Shown: positions 34,241 to 43,995, counted from the first letter of the stretch. The stretch is DNA of 64,000 bases from Butyrivibrio sp. (GCA_015056655.1 SVFV01000014.1:1-64000); one strand, 5' to 3'. Notes: a model not told the origin generated them from the sequence alone. Made by a program: numbers and translations.

Positions 34241-34934
34241 TCTCTTCAACATAATTTACATAATCAAGTTCACTTAAGAGCCTGATAATTTCTTTGTGTG
34301 AACGCTTTTTGTCAAAATCAATATCAATAATTATTGCAGCATCTGAAGACTGCAGCGGCTTTTCCTTACTCTTCGTCATGCTGCTGACTTCAAATTCCTG
34401 CTCAGCTATCCATTTGGAAAGCTTCTTCGTACCGCCGTTTTTATTGACCTCTATATATATACTTATATACCTGCTGTTCTCCTCCACCGCATTACTTAAG
34501 TTAACAAGAGCTATATTTGCGATCATTATAAGTGCAAAGCAGCCAATCCCGACTGTCAGATATCCACCGCCTATAGCCATTCCCATGCAAGCAGTAACCC
34601 ACAGGGAAGCGGCTGTAGTAAGACCTTTTATCTGCTGCCTGCCGGTGACAAGTATGGTTCCCGCCCCCAGAAAACCAATACCACTGACTACTCCTGCCGG
34701 TATTCTGCTTACATCCGCACTTAAGTCAGGAATCATATCAAGATAAATGTTTAGGGCTGTCGCAACTGCAGATCCAAGGCTCACAAGAGCAAAGGTCTTT
34801 ATTCCTGCATTATGTCTTTTAATAACTCTCTCCCAGCCAATCAGACTGCCAAAAAGAGTTGCCATGACAAGCCTTATTACTACAGCTATATCAGATGTTC
34901 CTTCCAAAAATGAAAGAAATTCCTGCATTACCAT
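34236..34934 (-). CDS. MgtC/SapB family membrane protein
   Basis: A 232-residue MgtC-family protein. The first 145 residues hold about four membrane segments with family signatures LFGSLIGWERVIKRHNAGIKT (GxERxxxxxxAGxRT) and SGIGFLGAGTI (GIGFLGAG), then LTTAASLWVTACMGMAIG. The C-terminal 80 residues are a soluble ACT-like domain. MgtC proteins affect magnesium homeostasis or inhibit the F1Fo ATPase in other bacteria; the role here is inferred. GGAGG precedes the start. It follows the PHP-phosphatase gene by 14 nt, probably in one transcript. Confidence 0.9.
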   Translation of the reverse strand: MVMQEFLSFLEGTSDIAVVIRLVMATLFGSLIGWERVIKRHNAGIKTFALVSLGSAVATALNIYLDMIPDLSADVSRIPAGVVSGIGFLGAGTILVTGRQQIKGLTTAASLWVTACMGMAIGGGYLTVGIGCFALIMIANIALVNLSNAVEENSRYISIYIEVNKNGGTKKLSKWIAEQEFEVSSMTKSKEKPLQSSDAAIIIDIDFDKKRSHKEIIRLLSELDYVNYVEEI

Positions 34935-34948
34935 ACATCCTCCAAAAT

Positions 34949-35734
34949 CTATTCACGCCTTATAATGTTCAGCTCTGCTTTCTTTAAGGAGTATTTCTCC
35001 ATAATGCAATAACCTTCATCAAAATATGAATCAATTCGAGAAGGTTTATGAGCATCAGAGTTAACAACAACCGAAATGTCATAGTCCGACGCCATCTCCC
35101 AGAACTCCTCTCTCGGGTACGGGAGATGGCCATCCCCTGCTTCGTTCATCTTTTCAAAGCCACTAGTATTTATTTCAAGCGTCATATTAAGGTCTCTTGC
35201 AGCTTCTAAGATAGACTTTGCGCAAGCCCTGGCATTCTCATCCCACTGATAAACATTGGTACAGTAAAGATCTGGATGTGCCATAAATGTGAAAAGTCCG
35301 GACTCCATGGCCTTTACATATAAATCTGCATAGATCAGATACTGCAAAGGCTCCATGGGTCTTTTGTCAAACCACATGATCTCACCTCTGAAATCATAGT
35401 AGTGAACACTTCCGATAAGATAATCCATTTTCATGGCATCCATCATAAAATCCTTATAGTACCATTCATACCTTGGCATATAGTCACACTCAAGTCCCAT
35501 GAAAATTTCAAGCTGTGGATAAAGCTTTCTGGCTTTTTTTACCTCATCTATGTAGGTATGGAGCTCTTCTCTCTCCATCCTTATAAACGGCTTAAGCTCA
35601 TCAGGTAGTGGCGTGTGATCTGTAAACCCAAGCTTTGTAAAGCCCTTTTGTACTGCCACCTCGCAGTAATCTACAGGCATACCTTCTGCATGCTTACAAA
35701 GCTTTGTATGTGTGTGATAATTCTCCATTTTCAT
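34949..35734 (-). CDS. PHP-domain histidinol-phosphatase-like hydrolase
   Basis: A 261-residue PHP-family phosphoesterase of the HisJ/HisK type. Metal ligands appear in order: YHTHTKLCKHAEG (HxH and H), LGFTDHTPLP, GLECDY (E), IGSVHYYD, FMAHPDLY and VNSDAHKP near the C-terminus. This matches L-histidinol phosphatase, although PHP enzymes with other phosphate substrates exist. There are no histidine biosynthesis genes nearby, so the assignment is by family. It follows the transporter permease by 13 nt and could be co-transcribed with the second sugar locus. Confidence 0.85.
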   Translation of the reverse strand: MKMENYHTHTKLCKHAEGMPVDYCEVAVQKGFTKLGFTDHTPLPDELKPFIRMEREELHTYIDEVKKARKLYPQLEIFMGLECDYMPRYEWYYKDFMMDAMKMDYLIGSVHYYDFRGEIMWFDKRPMEPLQYLIYADLYVKAMESGLFTFMAHPDLYCTNVYQWDENARACAKSILEAARDLNMTLEINTSGFEKMNEAGDGHLPYPREEFWEMASDYDISVVVNSDAHKPSRIDSYFDEGYCIMEKYSLKKAELNIIRRE

Positions 35735-35747
35735 AACTCCCCAATTT

Positions 35748-36626
35748 TTACTCTTTTATTGAACCCAGCATTACGCCAGAAACAAAATACCTTTGAATAA
35801 AAGGATAAACAATCATCATCGGAAGAATTGAGATAACGATTACAGCGTATTTTACAAGCTCTCTGCTAAGGCTCAGTTCTCCATTTTCTCCAGCAAGCTC
35901 CAGGCCACTCTTGGAGTTCATGATTACGATTTCACGCAGAAGAAGCTGCAAAGGATAGAGCTTTCTTTCTGTCACGTAAATAGCTGTATGGAACCATGAA
36001 TTCCAGTTCTGTACAACATAGAAAAGTCCTATAACAGAGAGAATTCCTTTAGAGCAGGGAACAACTACTGAAGTAATTGTTTTAAAATGTCCTGCTCCAT
36101 CAATCCTTGCTGCATCGACAAGACCATCTGGCAGCGAAGAAAATGAGGTTTTAAGTATCATTATGTTATAAACGGACAGGCAGTTAGGTAATATTATTGC
36201 CCATACCGTATTTAGAAGCTTTAAGTTTCTTACAAGAAGGTATGTGGGAATGAGTCCTCCATTAAAAAGCATGGTAAATGCCAAAAGGAAGGTCACCTGA
36301 GATTTCCACATAAAATCTTTTCTTGAAAGTGCGTAGGCTGTAACAATTGATCCTGCAAGGCCAAGGGTTGTAGATGCGGTAACGTAAATGAGTGTATTTA
36401 TATATCCCTTAAGAATGGAGCCGTTTTTAAGTGCCATTCTGTAGCCTTCAAAATTTATATTTCCTAAAGGCTTTAGCAACAATCCATTATATGCAAGCAG
36501 CTGCGACGGATCAGATACCGAAGCGCAGAAAACATGCCATATTGGAGCCACACTGCAAAAGCCGATAAGCAAAAGAATTATGGTGTTACAAACTACGAAT
36601 ATATTTCTGCTAAGTGAATTTTTCAT
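35748..36626 (-). CDS. carbohydrate ABC transporter permease, LplC-type
   Basis: A 292-residue CUT1 permease of the same branch as the one at 22.3-23.2 kb; it ends IQRYFVSGVMLGSIKE. The EAA loop is DAARIDGAGHFKTITSVVVPCSKG. About six membrane segments. It is the distal permease of the second sugar uptake locus, 10 nt after its partner. It imports the sugar delivered by the lipoprotein encoded upstream. No ATPase gene lies nearby. Confidence 0.9.
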   Translation of the reverse strand: MKNSLSRNIFVVCNTIILLLIGFCSVAPIWHVFCASVSDPSQLLAYNGLLLKPLGNINFEGYRMALKNGSILKGYINTLIYVTASTTLGLAGSIVTAYALSRKDFMWKSQVTFLLAFTMLFNGGLIPTYLLVRNLKLLNTVWAIILPNCLSVYNIMILKTSFSSLPDGLVDAARIDGAGHFKTITSVVVPCSKGILSVIGLFYVVQNWNSWFHTAIYVTERKLYPLQLLLREIVIMNSKSGLELAGENGELSLSRELVKYAVIVISILPMMIVYPFIQRYFVSGVMLGSIKE

Positions 36627-36636
36627 GCCTTATCTC

Positions 36637-37563
36637 CTACCACAGACTGCTATCCGTCAGTTTTTTACTTATTTTATTTGCTGCTACGATAAGAATCAGA
36701 TTAACTACAGACTGGAAAAGTCCAACAGCTGTTGAAAAGCTGTACTCTGTTCCTTCCTGCAAACCAACTCTGTATACATAAGAGCTGATTACATCTGCCT
36801 TCTCATACACCGCAGGTGAATACAAAAGGATAATCTTCTGATAGCTTACAGACATAATGCTTCCAATTCTAAGAACCAGCATTACAACAATTGTCGGAAT
36901 GAGGCATGGAATAGTTACGTGTATTGTCTGCTTCCATCTGTTTGCGCCGTCAATCTTTGCAGCCTCGTAAAGCTCTGGGTTAATCGCTGCCAGGGCAGAA
37001 ATATAGATAATCGTTCCATATCCAAGTCCCTGCCAGATGCCTGACCACACAAATATGGACTGGAAATAATTAGGGTTCGTCAAAAGACTGTCCGATGAGC
37101 CTGTAAAGAGTCCCACCAGGCTTGAAATCATTCCACCCGCCTTCGTGAAGTCCATAACCAGACCACATACCACTATCATGGAAATGAAATATGGAAGGTA
37201 TGTAACTGTCTGAATGACGCTCTTAAAGCGCTTGCTTCCCACTTCATTTAGAAGGAGGGCAAATGTTATCGTTAGGGGAAACGACCAGAAAATATCCTTC
37301 AGACTAATGGCAAAGGTATTTGCAAGAAGCCGGACAAAATACATACTGCCAAAGAATCTGTCAAAGTGTTTGAGCCCGACAAAGGGGCTTTTAAAATAAC
37401 CAAGCTTTATCTTGTAATCCTGAAATGCTGTCACAAGACCAAGCATAGGCACGTAGTGATACATAATAAAATATATAAGAACTGGAAGCAGCATGATGTA
37501 TATAGCCTTGTTCATCTTAAAGTCACGCTTTAGACGCTCCCAAAATGATTTGCGTTTTACCAT
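36637..37563 (-). CDS. carbohydrate ABC transporter permease, LplB-type
   Basis: A 308-residue CUT1 permease with six predicted membrane segments. The EAA loop reads YEAAKIDGANRWKQTIHVTIP and the family-typical GLVTAFQDYKIKLGYF follows the first segment. It lies between the lipoprotein gene and the LplC-type permease. An intercistronic terminator lies upstream, as in the first locus. Confidence 0.9.
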   Translation of the reverse strand: MVKRKSFWERLKRDFKMNKAIYIMLLPVLIYFIMYHYVPMLGLVTAFQDYKIKLGYFKSPFVGLKHFDRFFGSMYFVRLLANTFAISLKDIFWSFPLTITFALLLNEVGSKRFKSVIQTVTYLPYFISMIVVCGLVMDFTKAGGMISSLVGLFTGSSDSLLTNPNYFQSIFVWSGIWQGLGYGTIIYISALAAINPELYEAAKIDGANRWKQTIHVTIPCLIPTIVVMLVLRIGSIMSVSYQKIILLYSPAVYEKADVISSYVYRVGLQEGTEYSFSTAVGLFQSVVNLILIVAANKISKKLTDSSLW

Positions 37564-37593
37564 GAATCATGAACTCCTTTTTCTTTCTCTTAT

Positions 37594-37641
37594 AAAAGGA
37601 AGCTCCGGATTGCCCGTTTGATCGTCCCGAAGCTTCCTTTG
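37594..37641 (-). terminator. intercistronic terminator between binding protein and permease genes (second locus)
   Basis: AAAGGAAGCTTCGGG pairs imperfectly with CCGGAGCTTCCTTT on the minus strand, followed by TATAAG. It is placed exactly as in the first locus, but its T run is poorer, so it may attenuate rather than terminate. Confidence 0.65.
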
Positions 37642-37663
37642 TTTTTATTTTTACGCCTGGAAG

Positions 37664-39388
37664 TTATCTTGCATTATATCTATCCAGAGCAGCCTGCTTA
37701 AGCTCAATTGCTCTGTCAATTCCAAGCTCTTTTATCTTTGCAACAAAGCTGTCTCCATCGTATGAGCTGTTTCCAGCGATCATCTTTGCTGTCTCCTCTT
37801 CGACAAAGGTTGTAATATCACCCATGATTGAAGCAAACTCTTCGTTTTCTTCTGCAGTCATTGAAATGTAAAGAGGAACTACATAAGCTGAATCACTTGT
37901 ATCAAGCCAGTTCTGCTGAGATACCTTCTGTGCATCTGTCCATGAATCCATTACTCTGTCGTAATTCTCATAGAAAGCATTAGGTAAAACATATTTACCT
38001 CTTGCTGCGTAAACATCTTCAGCACCGTTGATCTTGTCACTCCATGAATATGTGCCATCATCATTCTTTACATGGGTATCGCCAAGACCGTAGTTAGCGA
38101 TAAGTGCAACAACATCATTGTAGAAAAGATCCATGTAAGCGATAGCAACTTCAGGGTTCTCACAATCAGTTGTGATATGGAAGTTATAGTTATTTACGAT
38201 TGTGTCAGGGCATCTGTAGTGAGCCTTCTCACCCTTTGTCTTTACAGGGATAGCTGTTCCGATAAGATTAAAGTCATCAGCAACACCCTTTGCACCCCAC
38301 TTCTTATCGCCATTCCAGCTGCAGTATGACCACCATGCTGCATACTTTCCATTTATTACATCGCCTTCTTCGGGATCACGCTCGTTAAGTGCGAAATCAG
38401 AATCTATAAGCCCCTCATCATGCCATTTATTCATCATCTCTACATATTCCATGTAACCAGGCTCGCAGGGACCATATTTAATTGTTCCATCAATATTGAT
38501 GAAATCCTGAGCTACGCCATAACCACCAGTAAGCTCGTTATATTCCATAACGCCCTTCTTTGAAATAAACAAAGGAGTCTCGCAGATGCCTGCTTCCTTT
38601 ATCTTTGTAAGAGCATCATACCAGTCGTCATAGGTAACAAGATCTTCAGGCTTATATCCTACCTGAGCAAGAACCTCTTCTCTAACAGAAGGACCCTGGT
38701 TACAAGCTTTTCCTATTCCTTCATATATATGGAAGAATGAAAGAACCTGTCCGTCATCTGTCTTTACATCTTTTGCAACCTGCTCATTTGAATTAAGAAC
38801 TGCTGAATAGTTAGGTGCATATTTGCCGATCATATCTGTAAGATCAAGGAAATATCCATCTGTCACAGCTGCTGCAGCACCTGCTGCATATTCTCTTTTT
38901 CCAAGGTCTGAATACAAAATGTCAGGAAGCTTATCTGATGCATACAAAAGACTGTATGCCTCTTCTTCAGTACCTTCTGCAGGATGAATGAACTCAACAT
39001 TAACATTTGTCATTTCCTTAAGATACTGCCAAACCTCGCCATCCTGAAGAGCGTTCATCTCTCCAATGAAGTTCCATCCTACCGGATACCAGAAGGTAAG
39101 TGTGACCTCTTCCTCAAGAGGGAACTGTACACCTGTCTGGATCTGTACTTCGTTTCCTTCTATATCTGTAAAAGTTGATGTGAAAATTCCTGCATCAGCA
39201 GCTTCGTATGAATCGCCTGTCTGTGCAGCGTCTGCTGCATCTGTTTTTTCTGAAGCATCTTCCGTTTTTTCACTTGCTACAGCTTCATCTGTTCCTGCTG
39301 ATGTGCCTGTGCTTCCGCTTCCACATCCAGCAATACTTGCAGCAACCATTGTCAGCGAAAGTAAAACTGATACCATTCTTTTTTTCAT
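37664..39388 (-). CDS. extracellular sugar-binding lipoprotein (LplA-type)
   Basis: A 574-residue solute-binding protein. The signal peptide ends in the lipobox SIAGC, followed by a Ser/Thr/Asp-rich linker. The mature domain includes EVTLTFWYPVGWNFIGEMNAL and a C-terminal half with Trp-rich segments (WSYCSWNGDKKW). It is paralogous in type to the 24.3-26.0 kb protein but only distantly similar. It probably binds a plant-derived oligosaccharide. Regulation: a 16-bp palindrome lies 54 nt upstream, and the divergent gene encodes a membrane-bound AraC regulator. Confidence 0.9.
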   Translation of the reverse strand: MKKRMVSVLLSLTMVAASIAGCGSGSTGTSAGTDEAVASEKTEDASEKTDAADAAQTGDSYEAADAGIFTSTFTDIEGNEVQIQTGVQFPLEEEVTLTFWYPVGWNFIGEMNALQDGEVWQYLKEMTNVNVEFIHPAEGTEEEAYSLLYASDKLPDILYSDLGKREYAAGAAAAVTDGYFLDLTDMIGKYAPNYSAVLNSNEQVAKDVKTDDGQVLSFFHIYEGIGKACNQGPSVREEVLAQVGYKPEDLVTYDDWYDALTKIKEAGICETPLFISKKGVMEYNELTGGYGVAQDFINIDGTIKYGPCEPGYMEYVEMMNKWHDEGLIDSDFALNERDPEEGDVINGKYAAWWSYCSWNGDKKWGAKGVADDFNLIGTAIPVKTKGEKAHYRCPDTIVNNYNFHITTDCENPEVAIAYMDLFYNDVVALIANYGLGDTHVKNDDGTYSWSDKINGAEDVYAARGKYVLPNAFYENYDRVMDSWTDAQKVSQQNWLDTSDSAYVVPLYISMTAEENEEFASIMGDITTFVEEETAKMIAGNSSYDGDSFVAKIKELGIDRAIELKQAALDRYNAR

Positions 39389-39441
39389 ATCTAATTCCCC
39401 TTCTTATACATTATTTAGTTTTTCGCGTTACCTTCGTGCTT

Positions 39442-39457
39442 GTTGTATCGATACAAC
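39442..39457. promoter_or_regulatory. 16-bp perfect palindrome, likely LacI- or GntR-type operator
   Basis: GTTGTATCGATACAAC is a perfect palindrome with central CG, 54 bp upstream of the lipoprotein start in the divergent gap. The shape fits LacI-family operators. No LacI or GntR gene lies in the window, so the regulator must be encoded elsewhere. Confidence 0.6.
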
Positions 39458-39620
39458 CTCACTATAACCACGCCAATAATAATGTTCAATTTTCAATATT
39501 TTTTTCGTTATCAATTTGCATTTTTTGACTACTATCAATTTTTTCCTGACTAACAATTTTTGCTTTATCGTCAGAAAGAATACCTGATTATGATACAATA
39601 TTTGAGGGAGAGAATGGGTT

Positions 39621-41960
39621 ATGAAAAAGGTATTATCTAAAAAAACTAACACTAATAAGGTCTTTGTATCTTTATTTATTTCTTACGTAATTGTTTTCCT
39701 TGTACCACTTACTGTAGCTTTAATAATTACATGTTTTTCTTCTATGTTGATGCTTGGCCAGGTAGCTGACAGCAGTAAAGCATCTCTTCGTCATGCCAAA
39801 AGTATTATGGATGCGCATATAGAAAATGCATTCTTCAATACTTCCAGTATCCTCACAAATACTTCCGTTGCATCTCTTCGTTATAAAGAAACTTTTTCAG
39901 GGGATGATATCGATGACCTTCAGCGTCTGCAGCGCACTATGGGACAGGTATCCTCTCAGGATTACTTTCTTACTGACCTCTATATCGTATTCAACAAATC
40001 AGATGCTGTTTTATCCTCTCAGTTTTTAAATTATGGAGATGGGTTCAGATATAATTCGGATCAGAAGCTTCAGATGGACTACGAGGAATTCAAAAACAGC
40101 CTCGCTTTTGAAGGAACAAGAAAGGTTAGTCACGTTGAAAAGAAAAAGGGACGCTTCAATCTACTTCTATATAACAAGAACACCCATAATTCCATCACCA
40201 AGGATACCGGTGTAACCGTTATTGCTACAATCAATCCAGATAACCTCAGGGCTGTCCTGGATTCACTTAGCGATACCGAAAATGATATCCCCGGATTTTA
40301 TGTTTACCTTGCGGATTCAGAAGGCAATATCATTGAATCTGCGTCAAAAGCTGCTCCAGATCCTGATCTTTCTACAATGAAAAATATCAATGACAACAAA
40401 GCGGCCCTATATTACAACATTCTCATAAACCGTCCTTTATATGCAACAGCCGATTCTTCTGCTGCTGATCTTCAATATGTTTTCGTACAGAATAAGACAC
40501 CCTTTTCCCAGGCTGTACTCATAACCATCTGGGTGTGCCTTATCATCATAATTCTCGGCGCAGTCCTTGGAATCCGATTCTGTCACAAAATCACTTACAA
40601 GCAGTACTCTCCCATGCAGATGCTCATTGACCGTATGCTCTATGTCATGGAAAACAACAATTCCGCAGAATCTGCAGTGAATGAATACGAGCTTATAGAA
40701 CGCTCCCTTACCACCTTGATCAAGCAAAAGAGAAACGCAGAAAACCAGGTCGTTGAATACAAGCACTCTCTTGCAGACAGCAATCTTCGAGATATGCTAA
40801 AGGGCTATGTAAAACGCAAAAGTCCTTCAGATTCATCAGAGCCAGGTTCAGCATACCAGGAATCTGCAAGCCACCAGTGTATCATCTACTCTGCTGAAAA
40901 CTTAAACTTTGATCTCCTTGGAGAAAATGATGCTTCAGATGAATCCATCCTTGATCTTATAAGTGCATTTATCTGCACCATTGTTAACGACTATGATTTA
41001 GAGGGCTTCATCAAGCAGACAACCATTCTGGATGATAACGTGGTCTGCCTCATACAGCCAGAAGAAAATTCAGATCCCGAGAATATAACCAAGATGGTAA
41101 ATGAGACCGTAGCTCACATAAAGCAGTCCTACAACATCGATATCATTGTTGGTATCAGTGATGTAAACAAAGGCTTTAACGGCATATCACGCTCCTATTC
41201 TCAGGCAAATGAAGTACTCGAGTACTCATCACTCCTTGGACTTACAAATTCTATCATGTACTTTTATGAGATACCGAAGGCATCAGAAACTGACTCCCTT
41301 CTTTTGCCAGAATTATCAGAGCTTGAGCACCGCTATTTTAACTGCATAAAGGCCTGCGACTTTGTAAGCGCACTCGCCATTCAGGATGAGATCATCACCA
41401 TATGCTTCAGAAAAAATAAGTGTACTCCTGAGCAGACACGCTACAGACTTTACGGAATAATCAACATCGCCATGACAGGCCTTGAGGATGTAAGACCGCT
41501 TATAGATGATGTCTTCTGGAATTCCCTCAACATAAATGAGAGGATGCTCACTTCAAACATCAGCCTTAAGGGATTCATAGAATATTCTGACGAGCTCTAC
41601 AACAAGCTCCAGAACTATTTTGACAATAAGATTTCAAACGAATCCTCAGAAAGAGACAGCGCAATCGTCGCCTATGTAAATGACAATTACACAGACTCCC
41701 GCATGAGTATTGCTCTCCTTGCGGATATTTTTGAAATGAGTCCCTCATACCTCTCTAAGACCTTCAAAAAGGCAACCGGCAAGGGTCTACTTGATTACAT
41801 CCACACCCTCCGCATAGAAAAAGCGAAGGAACTCATAAAGAGCACCGACAAATCCCTAAAAGTAATTGCTGAAGAGGTCGGCTATTCAAATAACCTCACC
41901 CTTATAAGAGCCTTCAAGCGCTATGAAGGAATCACTCCAAGTGCATATAAAGAAATGTAA
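39621..41960 (+). CDS. membrane-bound AraC-family regulator with extracellular sensor
   Basis: A 779-residue transmembrane transcription factor. A first membrane segment (residues about 15-45) and a second (about 296-320, VLITIWVCLIIIILGAVLGI) flank an extracellular sensor domain. The C-terminal 100 residues form an AraC double helix-turn-helix (MSIALLADIFEMSPSYLSKTFKKATG ... LKVIAEEVGYSNNLTLIRAFKRYEG). There is no kinase or receiver domain, so the sensor is coupled directly to DNA binding, as in YtdP/YesS-type regulators. It is divergent from the lipoprotein gene and presumably activates it. A GGGAG site precedes the ATG. Confidence 0.9.
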   Translation: MKKVLSKKTNTNKVFVSLFISYVIVFLVPLTVALIITCFSSMLMLGQVADSSKASLRHAKSIMDAHIENAFFNTSSILTNTSVASLRYKETFSGDDIDDLQRLQRTMGQVSSQDYFLTDLYIVFNKSDAVLSSQFLNYGDGFRYNSDQKLQMDYEEFKNSLAFEGTRKVSHVEKKKGRFNLLLYNKNTHNSITKDTGVTVIATINPDNLRAVLDSLSDTENDIPGFYVYLADSEGNIIESASKAAPDPDLSTMKNINDNKAALYYNILINRPLYATADSSAADLQYVFVQNKTPFSQAVLITIWVCLIIIILGAVLGIRFCHKITYKQYSPMQMLIDRMLYVMENNNSAESAVNEYELIERSLTTLIKQKRNAENQVVEYKHSLADSNLRDMLKGYVKRKSPSDSSEPGSAYQESASHQCIIYSAENLNFDLLGENDASDESILDLISAFICTIVNDYDLEGFIKQTTILDDNVVCLIQPEENSDPENITKMVNETVAHIKQSYNIDIIVGISDVNKGFNGISRSYSQANEVLEYSSLLGLTNSIMYFYEIPKASETDSLLLPELSELEHRYFNCIKACDFVSALAIQDEIITICFRKNKCTPEQTRYRLYGIINIAMTGLEDVRPLIDDVFWNSLNINERMLTSNISLKGFIEYSDELYNKLQNYFDNKISNESSERDSAIVAYVNDNYTDSRMSIALLADIFEMSPSYLSKTFKKATGKGLLDYIHTLRIEKAKELIKSTDKSLKVIAEEVGYSNNLTLIRAFKRYEGITPSAYKEM

Positions 41961-41966
41961 AAATAT

Positions 41967-41998
41967 GGAGATATGGCCATTGTCATATCTCCTTTTAT
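41967..41998 (+). terminator. terminator of the AraC regulator gene
   Basis: GGAGATATG pairs with CATATCTCC across an 8-nt loop, followed by TTTTATTT. Confidence 0.85.
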
Positions 41999-42122
41999 TT
42001 ATGATATAATTCGTCTATTCCATTCTGGTTATATAAAATAATTCATTTTTGATATTTTTATATTATCAGCTTAGTGCTATATTAGTTTGAAAATGAAGTT
42101 AGAAATAATTAGGAGGCACATT

Positions 42123-42728
42123 ATGAAAAATACTAATCTAATTAAAATCACTTACGCAGGTCTCATGGCTGCTCTTTGCTATGTAGGATATGCAGTTTTC
42201 CCTGCAATAAGTGCTTCAGGAACCAAGGTTCATATTGGTAATGCCTTTGTTGTACTTGGTGCTCTGCTCTTAGGCGGTCCTTATGGTGGACTTGCAGGTG
42301 CAATTGGACTTTCTCTTGCAGATATACTTGGTGGCTATGCAGCTTCTGCTCCCAGAACATTCATCTGCAAGCTTGTAATTGGTCTTATCGTTGGCCTTGT
42401 TGCTCACAAGATTGCTCATATTTCACAGGATCACCAGAAGTCCTACATTCTTAAGTGGTCTTCAATCGCTGCTATTGCAGCCCTTGCTTTCAACTGCGTA
42501 TTTGAACCCGCTTTAAAGTATGTATGGTTCACACTTCTTACACCCAACGCAGAAAAAGCTCAGTCAGCAATCACAGCTCTACTTGCTGTAACAACCTATG
42601 CAACAATCATAAACGCAGTTATCAATTCTGTAATCGCAATTGTGCTCTACAGCGCACTTCGTCCTGCCCTCAACAAAGCAGGCATATTTCCCAGCGTAGG
42701 AAAGACAGAAGCACAGAAGGCTGCATAA
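42123..42728 (+). CDS. ECF transporter S component
   Basis: A 201-residue integral membrane protein with about five or six hydrophobic segments. It shows the S-component pattern: an N-terminal ITYAGLMAALCYVGYAVF helix carrying the small-residue contact motif, then GNAFVVLGALLLGGPYGGLAGAIGLSLADIL. S components bind a vitamin or micronutrient and dock on the shared EcfAA'T module. The ligand cannot be read from sequence, and no riboswitch is visible in the 160 nt upstream. The start at 42123 follows TAGGAGGC; an ATG at 42087 lacks a site. No EcfA or EcfT gene is nearby. Confidence 0.8.
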   Translation: MKNTNLIKITYAGLMAALCYVGYAVFPAISASGTKVHIGNAFVVLGALLLGGPYGGLAGAIGLSLADILGGYAASAPRTFICKLVIGLIVGLVAHKIAHISQDHQKSYILKWSSIAAIAALAFNCVFEPALKYVWFTLLTPNAEKAQSAITALLAVTTYATIINAVINSVIAIVLYSALRPALNKAGIFPSVGKTEAQKAA

Positions 42729-42767
42729 ACTTGTAAATTGCTCAAACCATAAATTGCTTTAACCAGA

Positions 42768-42816
42768 AAATCCCTCATAGAGCACTGATCATTCAATCGC
42801 TCTATGGGGGATTTCT
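42768..42816 (+). terminator. terminator of the ECF S-component gene
   Basis: AAATCCCTCATAGAGC pairs with GCTCTATGGGGGATTT, followed by CTAATT. The long stem makes it convincing, and it probably also serves the convergent aldolase gene. Confidence 0.8.
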
Positions 42817-42867
42817 AATTCACCGAAACAGTTTCAATATCTTATCAGTTTTATTTAATCATCTAAG

Positions 42868-43905
42868 TCACAGGCATGCTTCCAATGCCTTATCAATCGC
42901 ATTTAAATCCTCTATGGTGGTCGACCAGCTTGTTGCAAGTCTGATCACAGTGTGAGTTTCATCATATTTTTCCCAAAAGCTGTAGACTACTTCCTTTTGA
43001 AGTTTCTCAAGCTGTCCGTCCTCAAGTATCACGAACTGCTGATTTGTAGGAGAATCAATAAAAAACTTTATGTTGTGAGAAGCGATTATTTCCTTAAGCT
43101 TCTCTGCCATCTCAATAGCATGCTCACTTATGTTGAAATACAAATTATCTGTAAAGAGTGTGTCAAACTGTATTCCAAGCAGACGTCCCTTGGCAAGAAG
43201 CGCTCCGCGTCTCTTAATAGAGGTCAGGAAATGCTTTGGCTTATTACCCTTTGTAAACACAACAGCCTCGCCACAAAGTGCTCCAACCTTTGTTCCACCG
43301 ATATAGAAAACATCGCATAGTTTTGCAATATCATGGAGTGTCACATCTGTGCTTCTACTCATAAGGCCATATCCAAGGCGCGCCCCATCAAGAAAAAGAG
43401 GAATATTGTATTTCTTGCAAACCTCTGAGATATCTGTAAGTTCAGCCTTTGAATATAATGTGCCATATTCTGTGGGATGGGAAATATAAACCATTCCAGG
43501 CTGTGTCATATGTTCATAGCTATCATCTGCGTAGAAGACTTCAAGATAGCTTTCGATATCCTTTGCTTGAAGCTTTCCATCCTTCTGAGGAAGCTCTAAA
43601 ACCTCATGTCCTGAATACTCAATAGCACCTGCCTCGTGCACACTGATATGCCCGGTCTTTGCTGCTATAACACCTTCGTAGTCATGAAGCATTGTGGAAA
43701 TGATAACAGCGTTGGTCTGAGTCCCTCCAACCAGAAATTCAACCTCAGCGCCCTCAACTCCAACTGCCTTCTTAATCTTTTCCTTAGCACTGTCGCAGTA
43801 CTCATCTGTACCATAGCCCGGCAGACTCTCCAGGTTAGTCTCTGTTAATCTCTTTATTATCTCGGGATGTGCCCCGGCAATATAGTCACTTGCGAATGAA
43901 ATCAT
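42868..43905 (-). CDS. low-specificity L-threonine aldolase family (PLP enzyme)
   Basis: A 345-residue PLP-dependent beta-eliminating lyase/threonine aldolase family protein. Family features: MISFASDYIAGAHPEI at the start, GTQTNAVIIS (phosphate loop), LFLDGARLGYGL (aspartate pairing with the pyridine nitrogen), and VFYIGGTKVGALCGEAVVF with the Schiff-base lysine in GGTK. Such enzymes cleave threonine or allo-threonine to glycine and acetaldehyde. Length is typical. It is monocistronic and convergent with the S-component gene. Confidence 0.9.
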   Translation of the reverse strand: MISFASDYIAGAHPEIIKRLTETNLESLPGYGTDEYCDSAKEKIKKAVGVEGAEVEFLVGGTQTNAVIISTMLHDYEGVIAAKTGHISVHEAGAIEYSGHEVLELPQKDGKLQAKDIESYLEVFYADDSYEHMTQPGMVYISHPTEYGTLYSKAELTDISEVCKKYNIPLFLDGARLGYGLMSRSTDVTLHDIAKLCDVFYIGGTKVGALCGEAVVFTKGNKPKHFLTSIKRRGALLAKGRLLGIQFDTLFTDNLYFNISEHAIEMAEKLKEIIASHNIKFFIDSPTNQQFVILEDGQLEKLQKEVVYSFWEKYDETHTVIRLATSWSTTIEDLNAIDKALEACL

Positions 43906-43995
43906 AATGCTACTCCTTCATTAAGTATTTTACTTAATGGAATTGTATAAGATTTATCATATCTCTTCAACATAATTATGCTCTGAGCAAAGCAA

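Noticed and set aside
42001..42122. Riboswitch before the ECF S component
   Set aside because: No recognisable aptamer motif or long stem in the AT-rich leader.
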